NCBI GenBank assembly: GCA_934691625.1
Contig: CAKUTA010000002.1
Span: 124,001 to 188,000, forward strand
DNA length: 64,000 nucleotides
Origin: an uncultured Bacteroidales bacterium
GTDB taxonomy: Bacteria > Bacteroidota > Bacteroidia > Bacteroidales > UBA932
Reading direction: 5' to 3'
The notes under the pieces are model-generated. The model was not told where the DNA came from and ran no database searches. It saw only the letters and a list, made by a program, of their open reading frames with translations. Shown here one piece after another: positions 36,278-45,856 of the stretch; position 1 is the stretch's first letter; every line of letters starts with the position of its first letter. The position numbers were made by a program, and so were the translations under genes.

Positions 36278-37207
36278 TTAATTTCTGGTGTAGTACGAGT
36301 CCCGGTATTCTTTAGGGGATCTTCCGGTTTCTTTCTTGAACATCCTGGTGAAGTGCTGAGGGTACTGGAATCCCAGCTTGTAGGAAATCTCGTTCACTGT
36401 GAGCTGCGGATCCGCCAGGTAGTCTTTCGCCAGGTTTATCAATGTTCTGCGGATATGCATCTGCGGAGAAAGTCCGGTCTCTTTCTTTATCAGGTCGCCC
36501 AGATAGTTCGGCGAAAGATGCAGGGCATCAGCGCAGTATGACACGGAAAGCAGCCCGTTTTCCGCAGCTTTGCCGGAGAGGTAGTAATCATTGATTATCT
36601 CCTCCAGTCGTGACAATGCATCTTTATTTACATTGTCCCTGGTTATGAACTGGCGGTCATAGAACCGCACGCAGTAGTTCAGGAACAGTTCGATATTCGA
36701 TGTGATCAGACGTTTCGAGTGCTTGTCGATGTCATGCTCCAGCTCGCTGAGGATGTTATGAAAGCATTCCAGCACCACATCCCTCTCGCGTTCAGCCAGA
36801 TGCAGAGCCTCATTGGACTGGTATGAGAAGAAAGAGAATGTATGGATCTCCTTGGCGAGGGGTGTGCCGCGCAGGAGGTCGGGATGGAAAAGCAGCGCCC
36901 AACCTTTCGGCTTGATTTTCACGCCGTCATCGATGACTCCCACTACCTGCCCGGGCGCGATGAACACAAGCGTGCCTTCCTGGTAGTCGTATGTCTGGCG
37001 TCCATAGACCATGTCGCCGCATCTGACATCCTTAAGGAACACGGCATAGAACCCCAGCCGCTTGAGCCCTTTGGAAATCTCTCCGCACTTCGACAGGTCA
37101 ATGATGCTGACCAGCGGGTTCAATGTCTCCGCCCCGACCCACTTGTTATAATCGTCAATATTGTCCAGCTGCGCTATAGGCGCATTCTTAGGTATCTCGG
37201 AAATCAT
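36278..37207 (-). CDS. AraC family transcriptional regulator
   Basis: A 309-residue activator. The ATG at 37207 (MISEIPKNAPIAQ) was chosen because a -7 box at 37229-37236 would put the transcription start below the longer in-frame start at 37231. Residues about 1-190 form a cupin-like sensor domain (DYQEGTLVFIAPGQVVGVID). The C-terminal 100 residues carry two HTH motifs (VSYCADALHLSPNYLGDLIK and VNEISYKLGFQYPQHFTRMF) and end GRSPKEYRDSYY. It precedes the DXS-like gene on the same strand with 58 nt between, so it probably controls that gene. Confidence 0.92.
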   Translation of the reverse strand: MISEIPKNAPIAQLDNIDDYNKWVGAETLNPLVSIIDLSKCGEISKGLKRLGFYAVFLKDVRCGDMVYGRQTYDYQEGTLVFIAPGQVVGVIDDGVKIKPKGWALLFHPDLLRGTPLAKEIHTFSFFSYQSNEALHLAERERDVVLECFHNILSELEHDIDKHSKRLITSNIELFLNYCVRFYDRQFITRDNVNKDALSRLEEIINDYYLSGKAAENGLLSVSYCADALHLSPNYLGDLIKKETGLSPQMHIRRTLINLAKDYLADPQLTVNEISYKLGFQYPQHFTRMFKKETGRSPKEYRDSYYTRN

Positions 37208-37228
37208 GGCGTCTTCTAATTTACGTTG

Positions 37229-37236
37229 CAAAATTA
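37229..37236 (-). promoter_or_regulatory. -7 box (TAATTTTG) of the AraC gene
   Basis: Minus strand TAATTTTG, 21 nt upstream of the ATG at 37207. It decides the start choice for that gene. Confidence 0.6.
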
Positions 37237-37342
37237 GCAGAATCCACGGAACTGCTATATACTTGCATAACGGAAAAAACTACCAGAATTACATTGCCAT
37301 GACAAGGTGGTATCCTGATGGGTATAATTGGATGAAATTTTG

Positions 37343-37350
37343 TAATTTTG
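37343..37350 (+). promoter_or_regulatory. -7 box (TAATTTTG) of the metallophosphoesterase gene
   Basis: TAnnTTTG match 61 nt upstream of the ATG at 37412; -33 not clear. Confidence 0.45.
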
Positions 37351-37411
37351 TGCTTTACGGCCCTGGAGAATCATCATGAGCGGTGGAAACCACATAAAAT
37401 AATATTGGAGT

Positions 37412-38581
37412 ATGAGAAAATATCTGCTGATTATTGCGGCGTTGCTTGGCAGTATTGTCATGACGGCACAGAATAGGGAAAGTGTGAAGATCACTCACGG
37501 ACCATGGCTCTGTGACATGACGGAGGATGCTGTAACCGTAGTATGGAAAACTGATGTCCCTGCTACCGGATGGGTCGAATTCGCTGAAGACCAGGGGCAG
37601 CATTTCTATTCTGAAGAGCATGAGCGTGTCTATGATGCCCGTTTCGGACGCCGGCTGACACATGAGACTATCCATTCTGTGCGCCTTGCCGGTCTTAAGC
37701 CAGGCACAAGATATATGTACAGAATATTTTCACAGGCATTGACAGGATGGGGAGAATATGATGATGCCAAGCTGGGGGAGACGGCAGCGTCTGTAGTCTA
37801 TAAGAAGGCCCCTTACAGCTTCAAGACATTCAGCAATGATACTGATGAACTCAAGTTCTTTATCCTCAATGACGTGCATGGCAGGGCCGATGATGTCAGA
37901 AGGCTTTGTGCGGATGTGGACTTCTCGCAGTATGATTTCGTCCTGCTTAACGGGGATATGCTTTCATCTACCGAGAATGAGGAGCAGATTTTCAGCGGAT
38001 GGCTGGATGCATGCGTGGACATGTTCGCGAAGAATGTCCCGATAGCGTATGTGCGCGGAAATCATGAAAACAGGGGGCAGTACGCGGATAATATCTATAG
38101 GTATTTCCCGTCCCATACAGGGCAGTTCTACTATTCTTTCGATGCTGCCGGTATCAGTTTCCTGGCTCTTGACTGCGGAGAGGACAAGCCTGATTCAGAC
38201 ATTGAATATCACGGTATCCTGGAGAGCGACAAATATCGGGAGCAGGAGGCTGCATGGCTGAAGAGTGAAATCGGCAACCTGCGCTATTCCAAGCGGATAG
38301 CTTTTCTCCATATCCCGGCAGGCAATACTACATGGCATGGCGATATCCTTCTGCATGAGTTGATTACGCCTCTTCTTAATGGAGCCGGAGTGTCGCTGAT
38401 GTTTTCAGGCCATACCCATAAGTATGCTGTGCGGAAAGCTGGTGAACTCGCTGATTTTCCGGTACTTATAAATGGTAACAGGACTTATGCCAGCGTGACG
38501 GTGTCGGGAAAGAAAATCCATGTGGAGATAGTAGGGGAGACTGCGGAGGAAAACCACAGCCTGGACTTCCGTTTCAGATAG
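37412..38581 (+). CDS. Exported metallophosphoesterase with FN3-like N-domain
   Basis: A 389-residue calcineurin-like phosphoesterase. Signal peptide MRKYLLIIAALLGSIVMTAQ. Residues about 25-135 are an FN3-like domain as in purple acid phosphatases (HGPWLCDMTEDAVTVVWKTD, LAGLKPGTRYMYRIFS). The catalytic domain has the dimetal ligands in order: ILNDVHGR (D-x-H), LNGDM (GD), RGNHE (GNH), LHIPAG and FSGHTHKY (GHxH). A periplasmic phosphatase or phosphodiesterase role is likely; the substrate is unknown. A fragment of repeat R1 begins 10 nt after the stop. Confidence 0.9.
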   Translation: MRKYLLIIAALLGSIVMTAQNRESVKITHGPWLCDMTEDAVTVVWKTDVPATGWVEFAEDQGQHFYSEEHERVYDARFGRRLTHETIHSVRLAGLKPGTRYMYRIFSQALTGWGEYDDAKLGETAASVVYKKAPYSFKTFSNDTDELKFFILNDVHGRADDVRRLCADVDFSQYDFVLLNGDMLSSTENEEQIFSGWLDACVDMFAKNVPIAYVRGNHENRGQYADNIYRYFPSHTGQFYYSFDAAGISFLALDCGEDKPDSDIEYHGILESDKYREQEAAWLKSEIGNLRYSKRIAFLHIPAGNTTWHGDILLHELITPLLNGAGVSLMFSGHTHKYAVRKAGELADFPVLINGNRTYASVTVSGKKIHVEIVGETAEENHSLDFRFR

Positions 38582-38590
38582 CATGTCTGC

Positions 38591-38609
38591 TATTTCAAAA
38601 CAGCTTCTA
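38591..38609. repeat. Solo terminal inverted repeat of R1
   Basis: TATTTCAAAACAGCTTCTA equals the right end of R1. The rest of the element is absent. It overlaps the stop codon of the DUF4421 gene (38607-38609). Confidence 0.65.
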
Positions 38610-39665
38610 AAATTTTATTCCGAAGGATACCTGTCCTATCCACTTGGTATTGTTCAGGAGAAGACGTGAACGGTCGCCTAGTGTAGATGTCGTCACCTTT
38701 CCGGACAGGCCGACATAGTATTTCGGGAACTGGCGGACAAGGGACAGCCGTCCTATTATCATGACATCTGGAAAACGGTAGGGGGCTCTCCCGATGTTCT
38801 GGCCGATTCGAAGCCTGTTGTGGCTATAGACCACCAGCTGCGGAATAGCTGACAGGTGCATCAGCCAATGCTGCCGTATTACGAAATTGTATCCGTAGCC
38901 GACTCCAATGCTTCCGTAGGATGTGTTCAGTGCCATGGACGGGTTGCCGATTCCTTCATCAGCTCTGGCGCTCAGCCTCCCAAGGGAATATGAAAGCCCT
39001 GCAAGGATGCTTCCTCCGCTTCGCCGTTGTGTCCAGGAGTATGAAAATGCGGCAGGATAGGAGAATCGTCTGGCGTTGAACGCATAGTAGGTATTCACGA
39101 GCAGCATGTCCATATTGACCACGCCTTCCGGAATGTAGGACTTGTCTCCGTTTACCTCAATGTTGCCCTTATATACGCCTGATGCCTGATATACGGCGTC
39201 TATCCCGATGCGGTTTCCATAGAATGCCATGTTCAGTTCGGTGGATGATTTCCGTGTGAAGGCATTTGCCGGATCCATCTTTATGCCTATTCCCAGGCCG
39301 CGGTAGGCGATATTGGCACTGATGGTGGTCTTCATGCTGGTTGAGAGCCTTGCGCGGATGTTTCCGCGTTCCACTCGCCCTCTGGAATCAATGTCCGCTC
39401 CGGAACAGTTTACGGCGAACCCAAGCTTCAGTTTCTGCGGTATTCTGGCGATATATGATGTGTCGTTCTTCACGATGTGGTCCCTGAAGTCGAGAACATT
39501 GTCAAGCAGTCTCATTGGCCAGCATTTCCGTACGGCCGCAGTGTCCCCGGTGAAGTCCGGAGCCTGCGCCTGCATGACGGCAGAAGCGCCCAGCAGGAGG
39601 ATTATGGTCAATGTCTTTTTCAATTTCCTGTTTACGAAGTAGCTGAAAAATCCGGTATGAGGCAT
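38607..39665 (-). CDS. DUF4421-type outer-membrane beta-barrel-like protein
   Basis: A protein of up to 352 residues that resembles DUF4421 family members of Bacteroidales. After a signal peptide (KKTLTIILLLGASAVMQAQ) the sequence is built of alternating amphipathic strands (TTISANIAYRGLGIGIKMDP, GGSILAGLSYSLGRLS, SIGVGYGYNFVIRQHWLMHL) and ends WIGQVSFGIKF with a terminal Phe, which is typical of outer-membrane barrels. The ATG at 39665 gives a long n-region; an in-frame TTG at 39623 (MKKTLTIILL-like) is an alternative start with a classic signal. Function unknown. Confidence 0.72.
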   Translation of the reverse strand: MPHTGFFSYFVNRKLKKTLTIILLLGASAVMQAQAPDFTGDTAAVRKCWPMRLLDNVLDFRDHIVKNDTSYIARIPQKLKLGFAVNCSGADIDSRGRVERGNIRARLSTSMKTTISANIAYRGLGIGIKMDPANAFTRKSSTELNMAFYGNRIGIDAVYQASGVYKGNIEVNGDKSYIPEGVVNMDMLLVNTYYAFNARRFSYPAAFSYSWTQRRSGGSILAGLSYSLGRLSARADEGIGNPSMALNTSYGSIGVGYGYNFVIRQHWLMHLSAIPQLVVYSHNRLRIGQNIGRAPYRFPDVMIIGRLSLVRQFPKYYVGLSGKVTTSTLGDRSRLLLNNTKWIGQVSFGIKF

Positions 39666-39686
39666 GCGCCATCATATCGGACAGTG

Positions 39687-39694
39687 CAAAGTTA
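39687..39694 (-). promoter_or_regulatory. -7 box (TAACTTTG) of the DUF4421 gene
   Basis: Minus strand TAACTTTG, 21 nt upstream of the ATG at 39665. Confidence 0.55.
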
Positions 39695-39846
39695 CGCAAA
39701 TTTATTTATGTCCGGGATCTCCATCAATGCCTTTATCCGGCAGGCGCTGGATAGGCAGATCGCGGCAATGATGTGATTAGTCATAAATGAGGATTGCCTG
39801 ATGTGAGGTAAACAGCTAATTTCGCAGGATAAACAGATGCGAGACT

Positions 39847-40797
39847 ATGCAAACTATTTCACCTGGAGATACGGAAGTTGTAATAAATCATATAACTCAT
39901 AGGTATTCAGGAACTTTCAAGGCGGTAGATGATGTCAGCGCCAGTCTGCTTGGGCATAACGTGACAGGGCTGCTCGGTGCGAACGGCGCCGGTAAATCCA
40001 CATTGATGAATATAATATGCGGAGTCCTTACCCCGACATCGGGTGATGTCTTCATAAATGGGTGCAGCATTCTTGAAGACCCTGTCAATGCAAAACGGCA
40101 GATAGGCTTTCTTCCGCAGAAACCACCGCTTCTTCCAGATTTGACCGTGGAGGAATATCTGCGATATGTCGCAGACCTGCGTATGGTGGCGGACAGGGAT
40201 GTGGCTGTCGGCGAGGTGATGGAGAAATGCGGGATAGAGCAGTTCCGCCATCGTCTGATAAAGCACCTCTCGGGTGGCTACCAGCAGAGGGTCGGGATAG
40301 CACAGGCATTGATACACAGGCCGGCATGCATTGTCCTGGACGAGCCGACTAATGGGCTGGACCCTATACAGATAGTCGAGATCCGGCATCTGATACGCGA
40401 CATCGCGGAAGACCGCCTGGTGCTGCTCTCTACCCACATTCTCCATGAAGTGGAGCTCACATGCGACAATATCCTGATGATGGCATCAGGGCATCTGGTG
40501 TTCGACGGAAGCATCGGCAGCTTCACCAGCAGCATTCACCGTGAGGCCCTGCTGGTTTCCATGGGATCAATGCCGCCGGACGAGGTTCTGCTTGCCATCA
40601 AAGGCGTCGATGCCGTATCTCAGGCAGAAGGGCACATCGGCTTCAGAAAGCTGGTCATCAGCGGAAATCCTGATGATACAATCGAAAGAATCATGGCATT
40701 GTCCCTGGCGAATGGGTGGCATCTTCATGAAATCATGAAGGAAACCCCTTCTGCCGATGATATTTTCAGATACCTTAATTCAAATACCAGGAAATGA
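39847..40797 (+). CDS. ABC transporter ATPase (GldA-like)
   Basis: A 316-residue ABC ATPase. Walker A GANGAGKST (about 45-53), Q-loop GFLPQKPPLLPDL, signature LSGGYQQRVGIAQALIH, Walker B IVLDEPTNGLD, H-loop LLSTHILHEVE. It belongs to the ABC-2 exporter class (CcmA/GldA type). Its stop overlaps the start of the next gene by 4 nt (ATGA), and that gene encodes the permease and a GldG region, so the three functions form one machine. In flavobacteria GldA/F/G act in gliding; in non-gliding gut Bacteroidales the role is unknown. Confidence 0.9.
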   Translation: MQTISPGDTEVVINHITHRYSGTFKAVDDVSASLLGHNVTGLLGANGAGKSTLMNIICGVLTPTSGDVFINGCSILEDPVNAKRQIGFLPQKPPLLPDLTVEEYLRYVADLRMVADRDVAVGEVMEKCGIEQFRHRLIKHLSGGYQQRVGIAQALIHRPACIVLDEPTNGLDPIQIVEIRHLIRDIAEDRLVLLSTHILHEVELTCDNILMMASGHLVFDGSIGSFTSSIHREALLVSMGSMPPDEVLLAIKGVDAVSQAEGHIGFRKLVISGNPDDTIERIMALSLANGWHLHEIMKETPSADDIFRYLNSNTRK

Positions 40798-42980
40798 AAC
40801 AGATCAGAGCCATCTGCAGAGCAGAGCTCAGCCAGCTCTTCTTTTCTCCAATAGCATGGCTGATAATAGTGATATTCAGCTTCCAGATATATCAGACATT
40901 TACCGAAGGAGTCTCCTCCTTAGCTGAAGACCTGGAACTGTTCGGCGGAGCAAGCAATGTTACATACACGCTTTTTGCTCGCATGGGAGGACTGTGGACC
41001 GGCATAAAAAGCAATTTGTACCTGTTCATCCCGCTGCTTACAATGGGACTTATGAGCCGGGATATGGGCAATGGCGCCATCAAGCTGCTGTACTCGTCAC
41101 CTGTAACATCATTCCGCATTGTCCTGGGCAAGTTCATGTCAATGATTCTGCTGTCGGTCATAATGATAGGGCTGACTATTCCGGCTATAATATTTACCGC
41201 CGCAGCTGTTCCTGATGCTGATTATGGTCTGATATTCAGTGGAATGACCGGGCAGTTCCTCCTGTTCTGGGCTTATGCCGCAATAGGACTGTTCATGTCA
41301 TGCTTGACCGGCTATCAGATTGTGGCGGCGATACTTACATTCGTCACTCTCAGCTTCCTGAACATGGTCGGCAGCATGGGGCAGAAGATTGCCATTGTCC
41401 GTGACCTGACCTACTGGGCTTCGCTTTCCGGAAGGACATCCCAGCTTACGGCAGGGCTCATATCTTCCGAAGACATAATATATTTCTTCATTGTCATCAT
41501 ACTCTTCGTCAGCTATAGCGTATTCCTTCTGCAGTACAGGCGCGACAGGAGAGCATGGACATGTGCTGCGCGATATGCAGGCGCCACGACAACGCTTGTG
41601 CTGCTGGGTTATATCAGCTCCAGGCCGAGGATGATCCTGTATCACGATGCCAGCAGAACCAAGGTGAACACTTTGACAGCCAATAGTATAAAGGCTATTA
41701 AGGAGATCTCTGGAAGGCTTGATGTCACGACTTATGTCAATGTCGCCGACTATGACTGCTGGTCGGAGGCTCCGGAGGCGGTCAATGCGGACAAGGAAAG
41801 GTTCAAGATGTATCTCCGCTTCAAGCCTGATATAAGGATGAAATATGTGTATTTCTACGATGAGCCGCTTCATAATTCAGACTATGGTTCCGGCGGAATG
41901 ACTACTGAGGAGCTGGCGAAGAAGATGTCTGAAGGCCTGGGCGTGGCTTGGAAGAAGGTGCTGAAACCTGAAGATATCAGACAGATGATAGACCTGTCAG
42001 TGGAGAAGAATCATGTCGTGAAGCAGCTTGTGACGGCAGACGGGCGCAGGACCTGGCTGCGTCTGTATGACGATATGATGAAATATCCTGGAGAGCAGGA
42101 GATTACATCAGCATTGAACCGACTGGAGAATGGCGCGGTGTCAGTAGGATTCCTGTCCGGTCACGGTGAGCGGAGTATAGTTAGGGACGAGGACGGTGAC
42201 TATAGCGGATTCTCGTCCGACATGGATTCCCGCAGCGCATTGGTGAATACCGGTTTCGATGTTTGTGAAGTCAATGCTGACACCATCATCAGGAGCGATA
42301 TCCTCGTGGTTGCCGATCCGGAGGGAGCATTGGCTCACGATGAGGAAAAGCATATTCTCGACTACATCGGCAATGGAGGCAATATGATTATTGCAGTGGA
42401 GCAGGGAAATAAGGATAATGTGGAAGGAGTTCTTTCTGCGCTTGGAGTACAGATGGCGGACAGCATAATAACATTGCCTGGGAGTCCTGCGGCGCCGGAG
42501 CTTGTGCCTGGCATGATAACGGCAGCCGCAGATTCATTATGCCGGCAGTTCGCTGGCGGGATGCCTGTATCCATGCCTACGGCGGCATCGCTTACATGCA
42601 GTCCTGCCTACGGCTGGGCTGCTGTCCCTGTCCTGGAGCTTCCTGATGGCACAGTTCTGGCTTTCGCGCTTTCGCGTAATGTGGACGGGCGTGAGCAGCG
42701 GGTGATGGTCATAGGTGACGCTGACTGCCTGTCGAACATTGAAATGACGGTGAAAAGAAAGGCTCTTAAGGCATATAACTCCAGGTTCTGCACCGGTGTG
42801 TTCAACTGGCTGTCAGACGGAAAGCTGCCTGTGGACATTTCCAGGCCAGGGCCGGTGGATAACGTCATAAATGTGTCCAGGGCAGCGGCGTTCCGCTGGA
42901 TGATCCTTTTCAAATGGATTCTTCCCGGGCTGCTGGCCGTCTGCGGGGTTATTCTTATAATCAGGCGCCGCAGGCAGTAG
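40794..42980 (+). CDS. ABC-2 permease fused to GldG-like domain
   Basis: A 728-residue membrane protein. Residues about 1-250 are an ABC-2 permease (GldF-like) with six TM segments (SPIAWLIIVIFSFQIY, FMSMILLSVIMIGLTI, QFLLFWAYAAIGLF, IIYFFIVIILFVSYSVFLLQ). After another TM (about 262-278) comes a long exported region resembling GldG (ABC_transp_aux; VNTLTANSIKAIKEISGRLD, VGFLSGHGERSI, DIQVVADPEGAL-like DILVVADPEGA), then a C-terminal TM (FKWILPGLLAVCGVILII) with a basic tail. In gliding bacteria gldF and gldG are separate genes; here they are one. It pairs with the ATPase just upstream. Confidence 0.85.
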   Translation: MKQIRAICRAELSQLFFSPIAWLIIVIFSFQIYQTFTEGVSSLAEDLELFGGASNVTYTLFARMGGLWTGIKSNLYLFIPLLTMGLMSRDMGNGAIKLLYSSPVTSFRIVLGKFMSMILLSVIMIGLTIPAIIFTAAAVPDADYGLIFSGMTGQFLLFWAYAAIGLFMSCLTGYQIVAAILTFVTLSFLNMVGSMGQKIAIVRDLTYWASLSGRTSQLTAGLISSEDIIYFFIVIILFVSYSVFLLQYRRDRRAWTCAARYAGATTTLVLLGYISSRPRMILYHDASRTKVNTLTANSIKAIKEISGRLDVTTYVNVADYDCWSEAPEAVNADKERFKMYLRFKPDIRMKYVYFYDEPLHNSDYGSGGMTTEELAKKMSEGLGVAWKKVLKPEDIRQMIDLSVEKNHVVKQLVTADGRRTWLRLYDDMMKYPGEQEITSALNRLENGAVSVGFLSGHGERSIVRDEDGDYSGFSSDMDSRSALVNTGFDVCEVNADTIIRSDILVVADPEGALAHDEEKHILDYIGNGGNMIIAVEQGNKDNVEGVLSALGVQMADSIITLPGSPAAPELVPGMITAAADSLCRQFAGGMPVSMPTAASLTCSPAYGWAAVPVLELPDGTVLAFALSRNVDGREQRVMVIGDADCLSNIEMTVKRKALKAYNSRFCTGVFNWLSDGKLPVDISRPGPVDNVINVSRAAAFRWMILFKWILPGLLAVCGVILIIRRRRQ

Positions 42981-43071
42981 CATTGGCAGCTTCTGTCCTC
43001 CCGAAAAGTCCGGGTAGTCCCGATTCAACTAGCCAAGAGGCGCTGCGATAATTTTTAACTTAAAAACAATT

Positions 43072-43223
43072 GACTTATGCCCTTCAGGCTTGTGTAAGAT
43101 AAAGTGGAAGAGTATATTTTGGTTAATTGATTAAATATCAATATGTTAATGTTATTCAAAATCGTCGTATATGCTATTTTGAGAAATGCTAAATAACCGT
43201 AAATCAACGAATTGTGTAAAATA
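43072..43223 (+). repeat. Dispersed palindromic repeat R2, copy C (extended)
   Basis: GACTTATGCCCTTCAGGCTT and GATAAAGTGG at the left, then GTTAATTGATTAAATATCA, the core TTCAAAATCGTCG...GCTATTTTGA, and right flank AAATCAACGAATTGTGTAAA. The left extension is shared with copy F (58939) and, inverted, with copy E. Confidence 0.8.
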
Positions 43224-43416
43224 GCGCTGTGGCTTGCAAACCTAAAAAGCATAGTCCCGAAAACAATCGCAACTTCGCAGAAATCACAGTCATCGGACTC
43301 CGGAATTCGCTTGTCGGCATAAATCTGCGCAGGGACATTGAGAAATGCCTGGAAAATGCAGTATGTCTTCCTCAAAACGGTTGCGCTCATGGAATATAAA
43401 TAACTGCATATCAACA

Positions 43417-43467
43417 AATTAAGCATATTTCTACTACATAACTATAGGAGTAGAGATATGCTTAATT
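43417..43467. other. 19-bp stem-loop upstream of aspS
   Basis: Arms 43417-43435 and 43449-43467 (AATTAAGCATATTTCTACT and its complement with one mismatch) around a 13-nt loop. No gene ends here and no clean T-run follows, so it is either an orphan terminator or a structured RNA/DNA element. Confidence 0.65.
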
Positions 43468-43656
43468 GTTTGTCAATCAGTTTGTTATGTTCCACGAAAT
43501 TATAACACTCCCATGTATGTCAATCATCAGTGTCAGCACAGAACAGATATCCCAATTGCGCCTCAGTCAAATTCGGCAAAGCTCCAGATATCAGATGGCA
43601 ATCCTGGAGTAAATACGGCTACGGAGGACATTCATGTGCCGGCACTAGCTTTCGTA

Positions 43657-43689
43657 GTCTTACGTGCGTCTTACGTGCGTCTTACGTGT
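43657..43689 (+). repeat. Three tandem 11-bp repeats upstream of the aspS promoter
   Basis: GTCTTACGTGC at 43657 and 43668 and GTCTTACGTGT at 43679, head to tail. The last ends 32 nt before the -7 box at 43722. Spacing equals about one helical turn, so they could be stacked protein sites on one DNA face. Confidence 0.85.
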
Positions 43690-43721
43690 CGTAAAAATTA
43701 CTCCGTTTAATCGAAATTTGC

Positions 43722-43729
43722 TAAATTTG
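43722..43729 (+). promoter_or_regulatory. -7 box (TAAATTTG) of aspS
   Basis: Exact TAnnTTTG match 89 nt upstream of the aspS ATG; -33 not obvious, which would fit need for an activator at the upstream tandem repeats (inference). Confidence 0.55.
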
Positions 43730-43818
43730 CGTGTTTCGGGAGAAGATTATATTCGAGGACGTCAGAAATTGCGTGACGGCTCCCGGACTATGGCTGCGAA
43801 AAATAAATTAAGTATATT

Positions 43819-45597
43819 ATGTTCAACACTTTTTACAGAACAAACACTTGCGGTGAACTCCGTCTTGGGGACACTGGTAAGAAAGTGGTGCTTTCCGGGT
43901 GGGTGCAGAGAACCAGGAAACTGGGCGGAATGACATTCATCGACCTCCGTGACCGTTACGGCATTACCCAGCTGGTGGTAAGTGCAGACGCTCCGGCAGA
44001 GCTTGTCGAGGTGGCAAATTCCCTGGGACGTGAATTCGTCATCCAGGCCGAGGGTGAGGTTATCGAACGTCAGAGCAAGAACCCTAAGATGGATACCGGT
44101 GAAATCGAGATCAGGCTCAGTTCAATCCATATCCTGAACAAGTCTGTCACACCTCCTTTCACTATAGAGGATGAAAGCGACGGCGGAGATGATATCCGCG
44201 CGAAATACAGATATCTGGATCTCAGAAGAAATCCTCTGAAAAATGCGCTCGTACTGCGTCACAAGATTGCTCACGAGGTGCGAAACTTTCTGGATTCCAA
44301 AGGGTTCATGGAGATTGAAACTCCATATCTCATCAAATCGACACCTGAGGGCGCACGTGATTTCGTGGTGCCTTCCAGAATGAATGCAGGCGAATTCTAT
44401 GCCCTGCCGCAGTCTCCGCAGACATTCAAGCAGCTTCTCATGGTTGCGGGCTACGACCGCTATTTCCAGATTGTACGCTGTTTCCGTGATGAGGACCTTC
44501 GCGCGGACCGTCAGCCTGAGTTTACACAGATTGACTGCGAGATGTCATTTGTGGAGCAGGAGGATGTTCTGAACACATTCGAGGAAATGATGAGAACTCT
44601 CTTCAAGAATGTGCTCAATGTCGACATTCCGAATCCTCTTCCGCGCATGAGCTGGTACGATGCGATGGACAAGTACGGTTCCGACAAGCCTGATGTGCGT
44701 TTCGGGATGCTCATTCATGAAATAACATCCCTGGCGAAGGGCCATGGATTCTCCGTATTTGATTCTGTGGACTATATCGGCGCAATCGCTGTCGAGGGCG
44801 CTGCGGACTATACCCGCAAGCAGCTGGACGAACTTACCGAGTGGGTCAAGAGGCCGCAGGTAGGCGCCAAGGGACTGGTATATATCAAGTTCAATGCAGA
44901 CGGCTCTGTCAAGTCATCCATCGACAAGTTCTATACTCCTGAGCAGGTGAAGGAAATGGCTGAGGCTGCCGGTGCAAAGGCCGGGGATCTCGTCCTTATC
45001 CTCTGCGGAGCCAGGCGTAAGGCTCAGACAATGCTCGGTGTTCTCCGTATGGAGATGGCCAACAGGCTGGGTCTCAGGAACCCTAAGGTGTTTGCACCTC
45101 TCTGGATCGTCGATTTCCCTCTCCTTGAATGGGATGACGAAACTCAGCGCTTCTATGCTATGCACCATCCGTTCACTGCACCTAAGCCTGAGCACCTTGA
45201 CCTGTTCTACAGCGACAGGAAAGAGGATCTCGAGAAGGTATGTGCCAATGCCTATGACTTCGTCCTGAACGGAACTGAGCTTGGTGGCGGTTCTATCCGT
45301 ATCCATGAGGCAGCTCTTCAGGAGCGCATGTTCGAGGTCCTGGGAATCGGCAAGGAAGAGGCCGCATACAAGTTCGGCTTCATTATCAATGCCTTCAAGT
45401 TCGGCGCTCCGCCTCATGGAGGTCTGGCATTCGGCTTCGACCGTGTATGCGCATTGTTCGGAGGCAGCGATTCTATCCGCGACTATATTGCATTCCCTAA
45501 GAACAACCAGGGACGCGATGTCATGATAGACTCTCCTTCCACGATCGACCAGTCACAGCTGGACGAGCTGCATCTGGATATCCGCAAGAGCGAATAG
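43819..45597 (+). CDS. aspS: Aspartyl-tRNA synthetase
   Basis: A 592-residue bacterial-type AspRS charging tRNA-Asp. The N-terminal OB anticodon-binding domain ([20 protein letters not shown]), class II motif 1 ([17 protein letters not shown]), flipping loop and [11 protein letters not shown], motif 2 ([18 protein letters not shown]), the bacterial GAD insertion (about 300-420) and motif 3 ([15 protein letters not shown]) are all present. The length is typical. It is monocistronic with promoter and terminator. Confidence 0.97.
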   Translation: MFNTFYRTNTCGELRLGDTGKKVVLSGWVQRTRKLGGMTFIDLRDRYGITQLVVSADAPAELVEVANSLGREFVIQAEGEVIERQSKNPKMDTGEIEIRLSSIHILNKSVTPPFTIEDESDGGDDIRAKYRYLDLRRNPLKNALVLRHKIAHEVRNFLDSKGFMEIETPYLIKSTPEGARDFVVPSRMNAGEFYALPQSPQTFKQLLMVAGYDRYFQIVRCFRDEDLRADRQPEFTQIDCEMSFVEQEDVLNTFEEMMRTLFKNVLNVDIPNPLPRMSWYDAMDKYGSDKPDVRFGMLIHEITSLAKGHGFSVFDSVDYIGAIAVEGAADYTRKQLDELTEWVKRPQVGAKGLVYIKFNADGSVKSSIDKFYTPEQVKEMAEAAGAKAGDLVLILCGARRKAQTMLGVLRMEMANRLGLRNPKVFAPLWIVDFPLLEWDDETQRFYAMHHPFTAPKPEHLDLFYSDRKEDLEKVCANAYDFVLNGTELGGGSIRIHEAALQERMFEVLGIGKEEAAYKFGFIINAFKFGAPPHGGLAFGFDRVCALFGGSDSIRDYIAFPKNNQGRDVMIDSPSTIDQSQLDELHLDIRKSE

Positions 45598-45623
45598 CTG
45601 AACAGGCTGGATGTATATAATAT

Positions 45624-45677
45624 AGCCCCGTTTCTGTGGTATTCTTCACATGAAGAAACATGGAGACGGGGCTTTGC
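45624..45677 (+). terminator. Terminator of aspS
   Basis: AGCCCCGTTTC / GAGACGGGGCT outer stem (one G-U) enclosing a smaller TTCTTC / GAAGAA hairpin, then TTT. It starts 27 nt after the aspS stop. Confidence 0.75.
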
Positions 45678-45693
45678 CATAAGAAGATATTTT

Positions 45694-45856
45694 AGAAGCT
45701 GTTTTGAAATTATTGAAAAGTTGTTTGAGGTAAAATTTCTTCATCTTCATCCCGAGTTTTCAGGTCAGATAGGCACCGCTATCTTCCTTGAATCCTCGGT
45801 CGAATCTGAAGTCTTTTCCTCTCAAACCTTCAGACGATAATTTCAAAACAGCTTCT
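45694..45856 (+). repeat. Dispersed repeat R1, copy 3
   Basis: 163-bp copy; its last base is the first base of the reverse-strand stop triplet of the NlpC gene (45856-45858). Core at 45761-45787 identical to the other copies. The flanks show possible short direct repeats (TATTT on both sides). Confidence 0.88.

Larger units (their letters stand above)
42981..43818. other. 838-nt intergenic region upstream of aspS
   Basis: No recognisable gene. It contains R2 copy C (43072-43223), a hairpin at 43417-43467, three 11-bp tandem repeats (43657-43689) and the aspS -7 box (43722-43729). The stretch 43589-43650 resembles 59201-59260 (shared AGATATC-GATG, CCTGG-GTAAATACG, CGGAGG), so the R2-associated region is larger than the palindrome. 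Confidence 0.6.

Noticed and set aside
43657..43689. Tandem repeats considered as a CRISPR remnant
   Set aside because: The units are 11 bp with no spacers and no cas genes are near.
43664..43933. Open frame across the aspS promoter and start
   Set aside because: It covers the tandem repeats and -7 box and overlaps the aspS start out of frame; no protein features.
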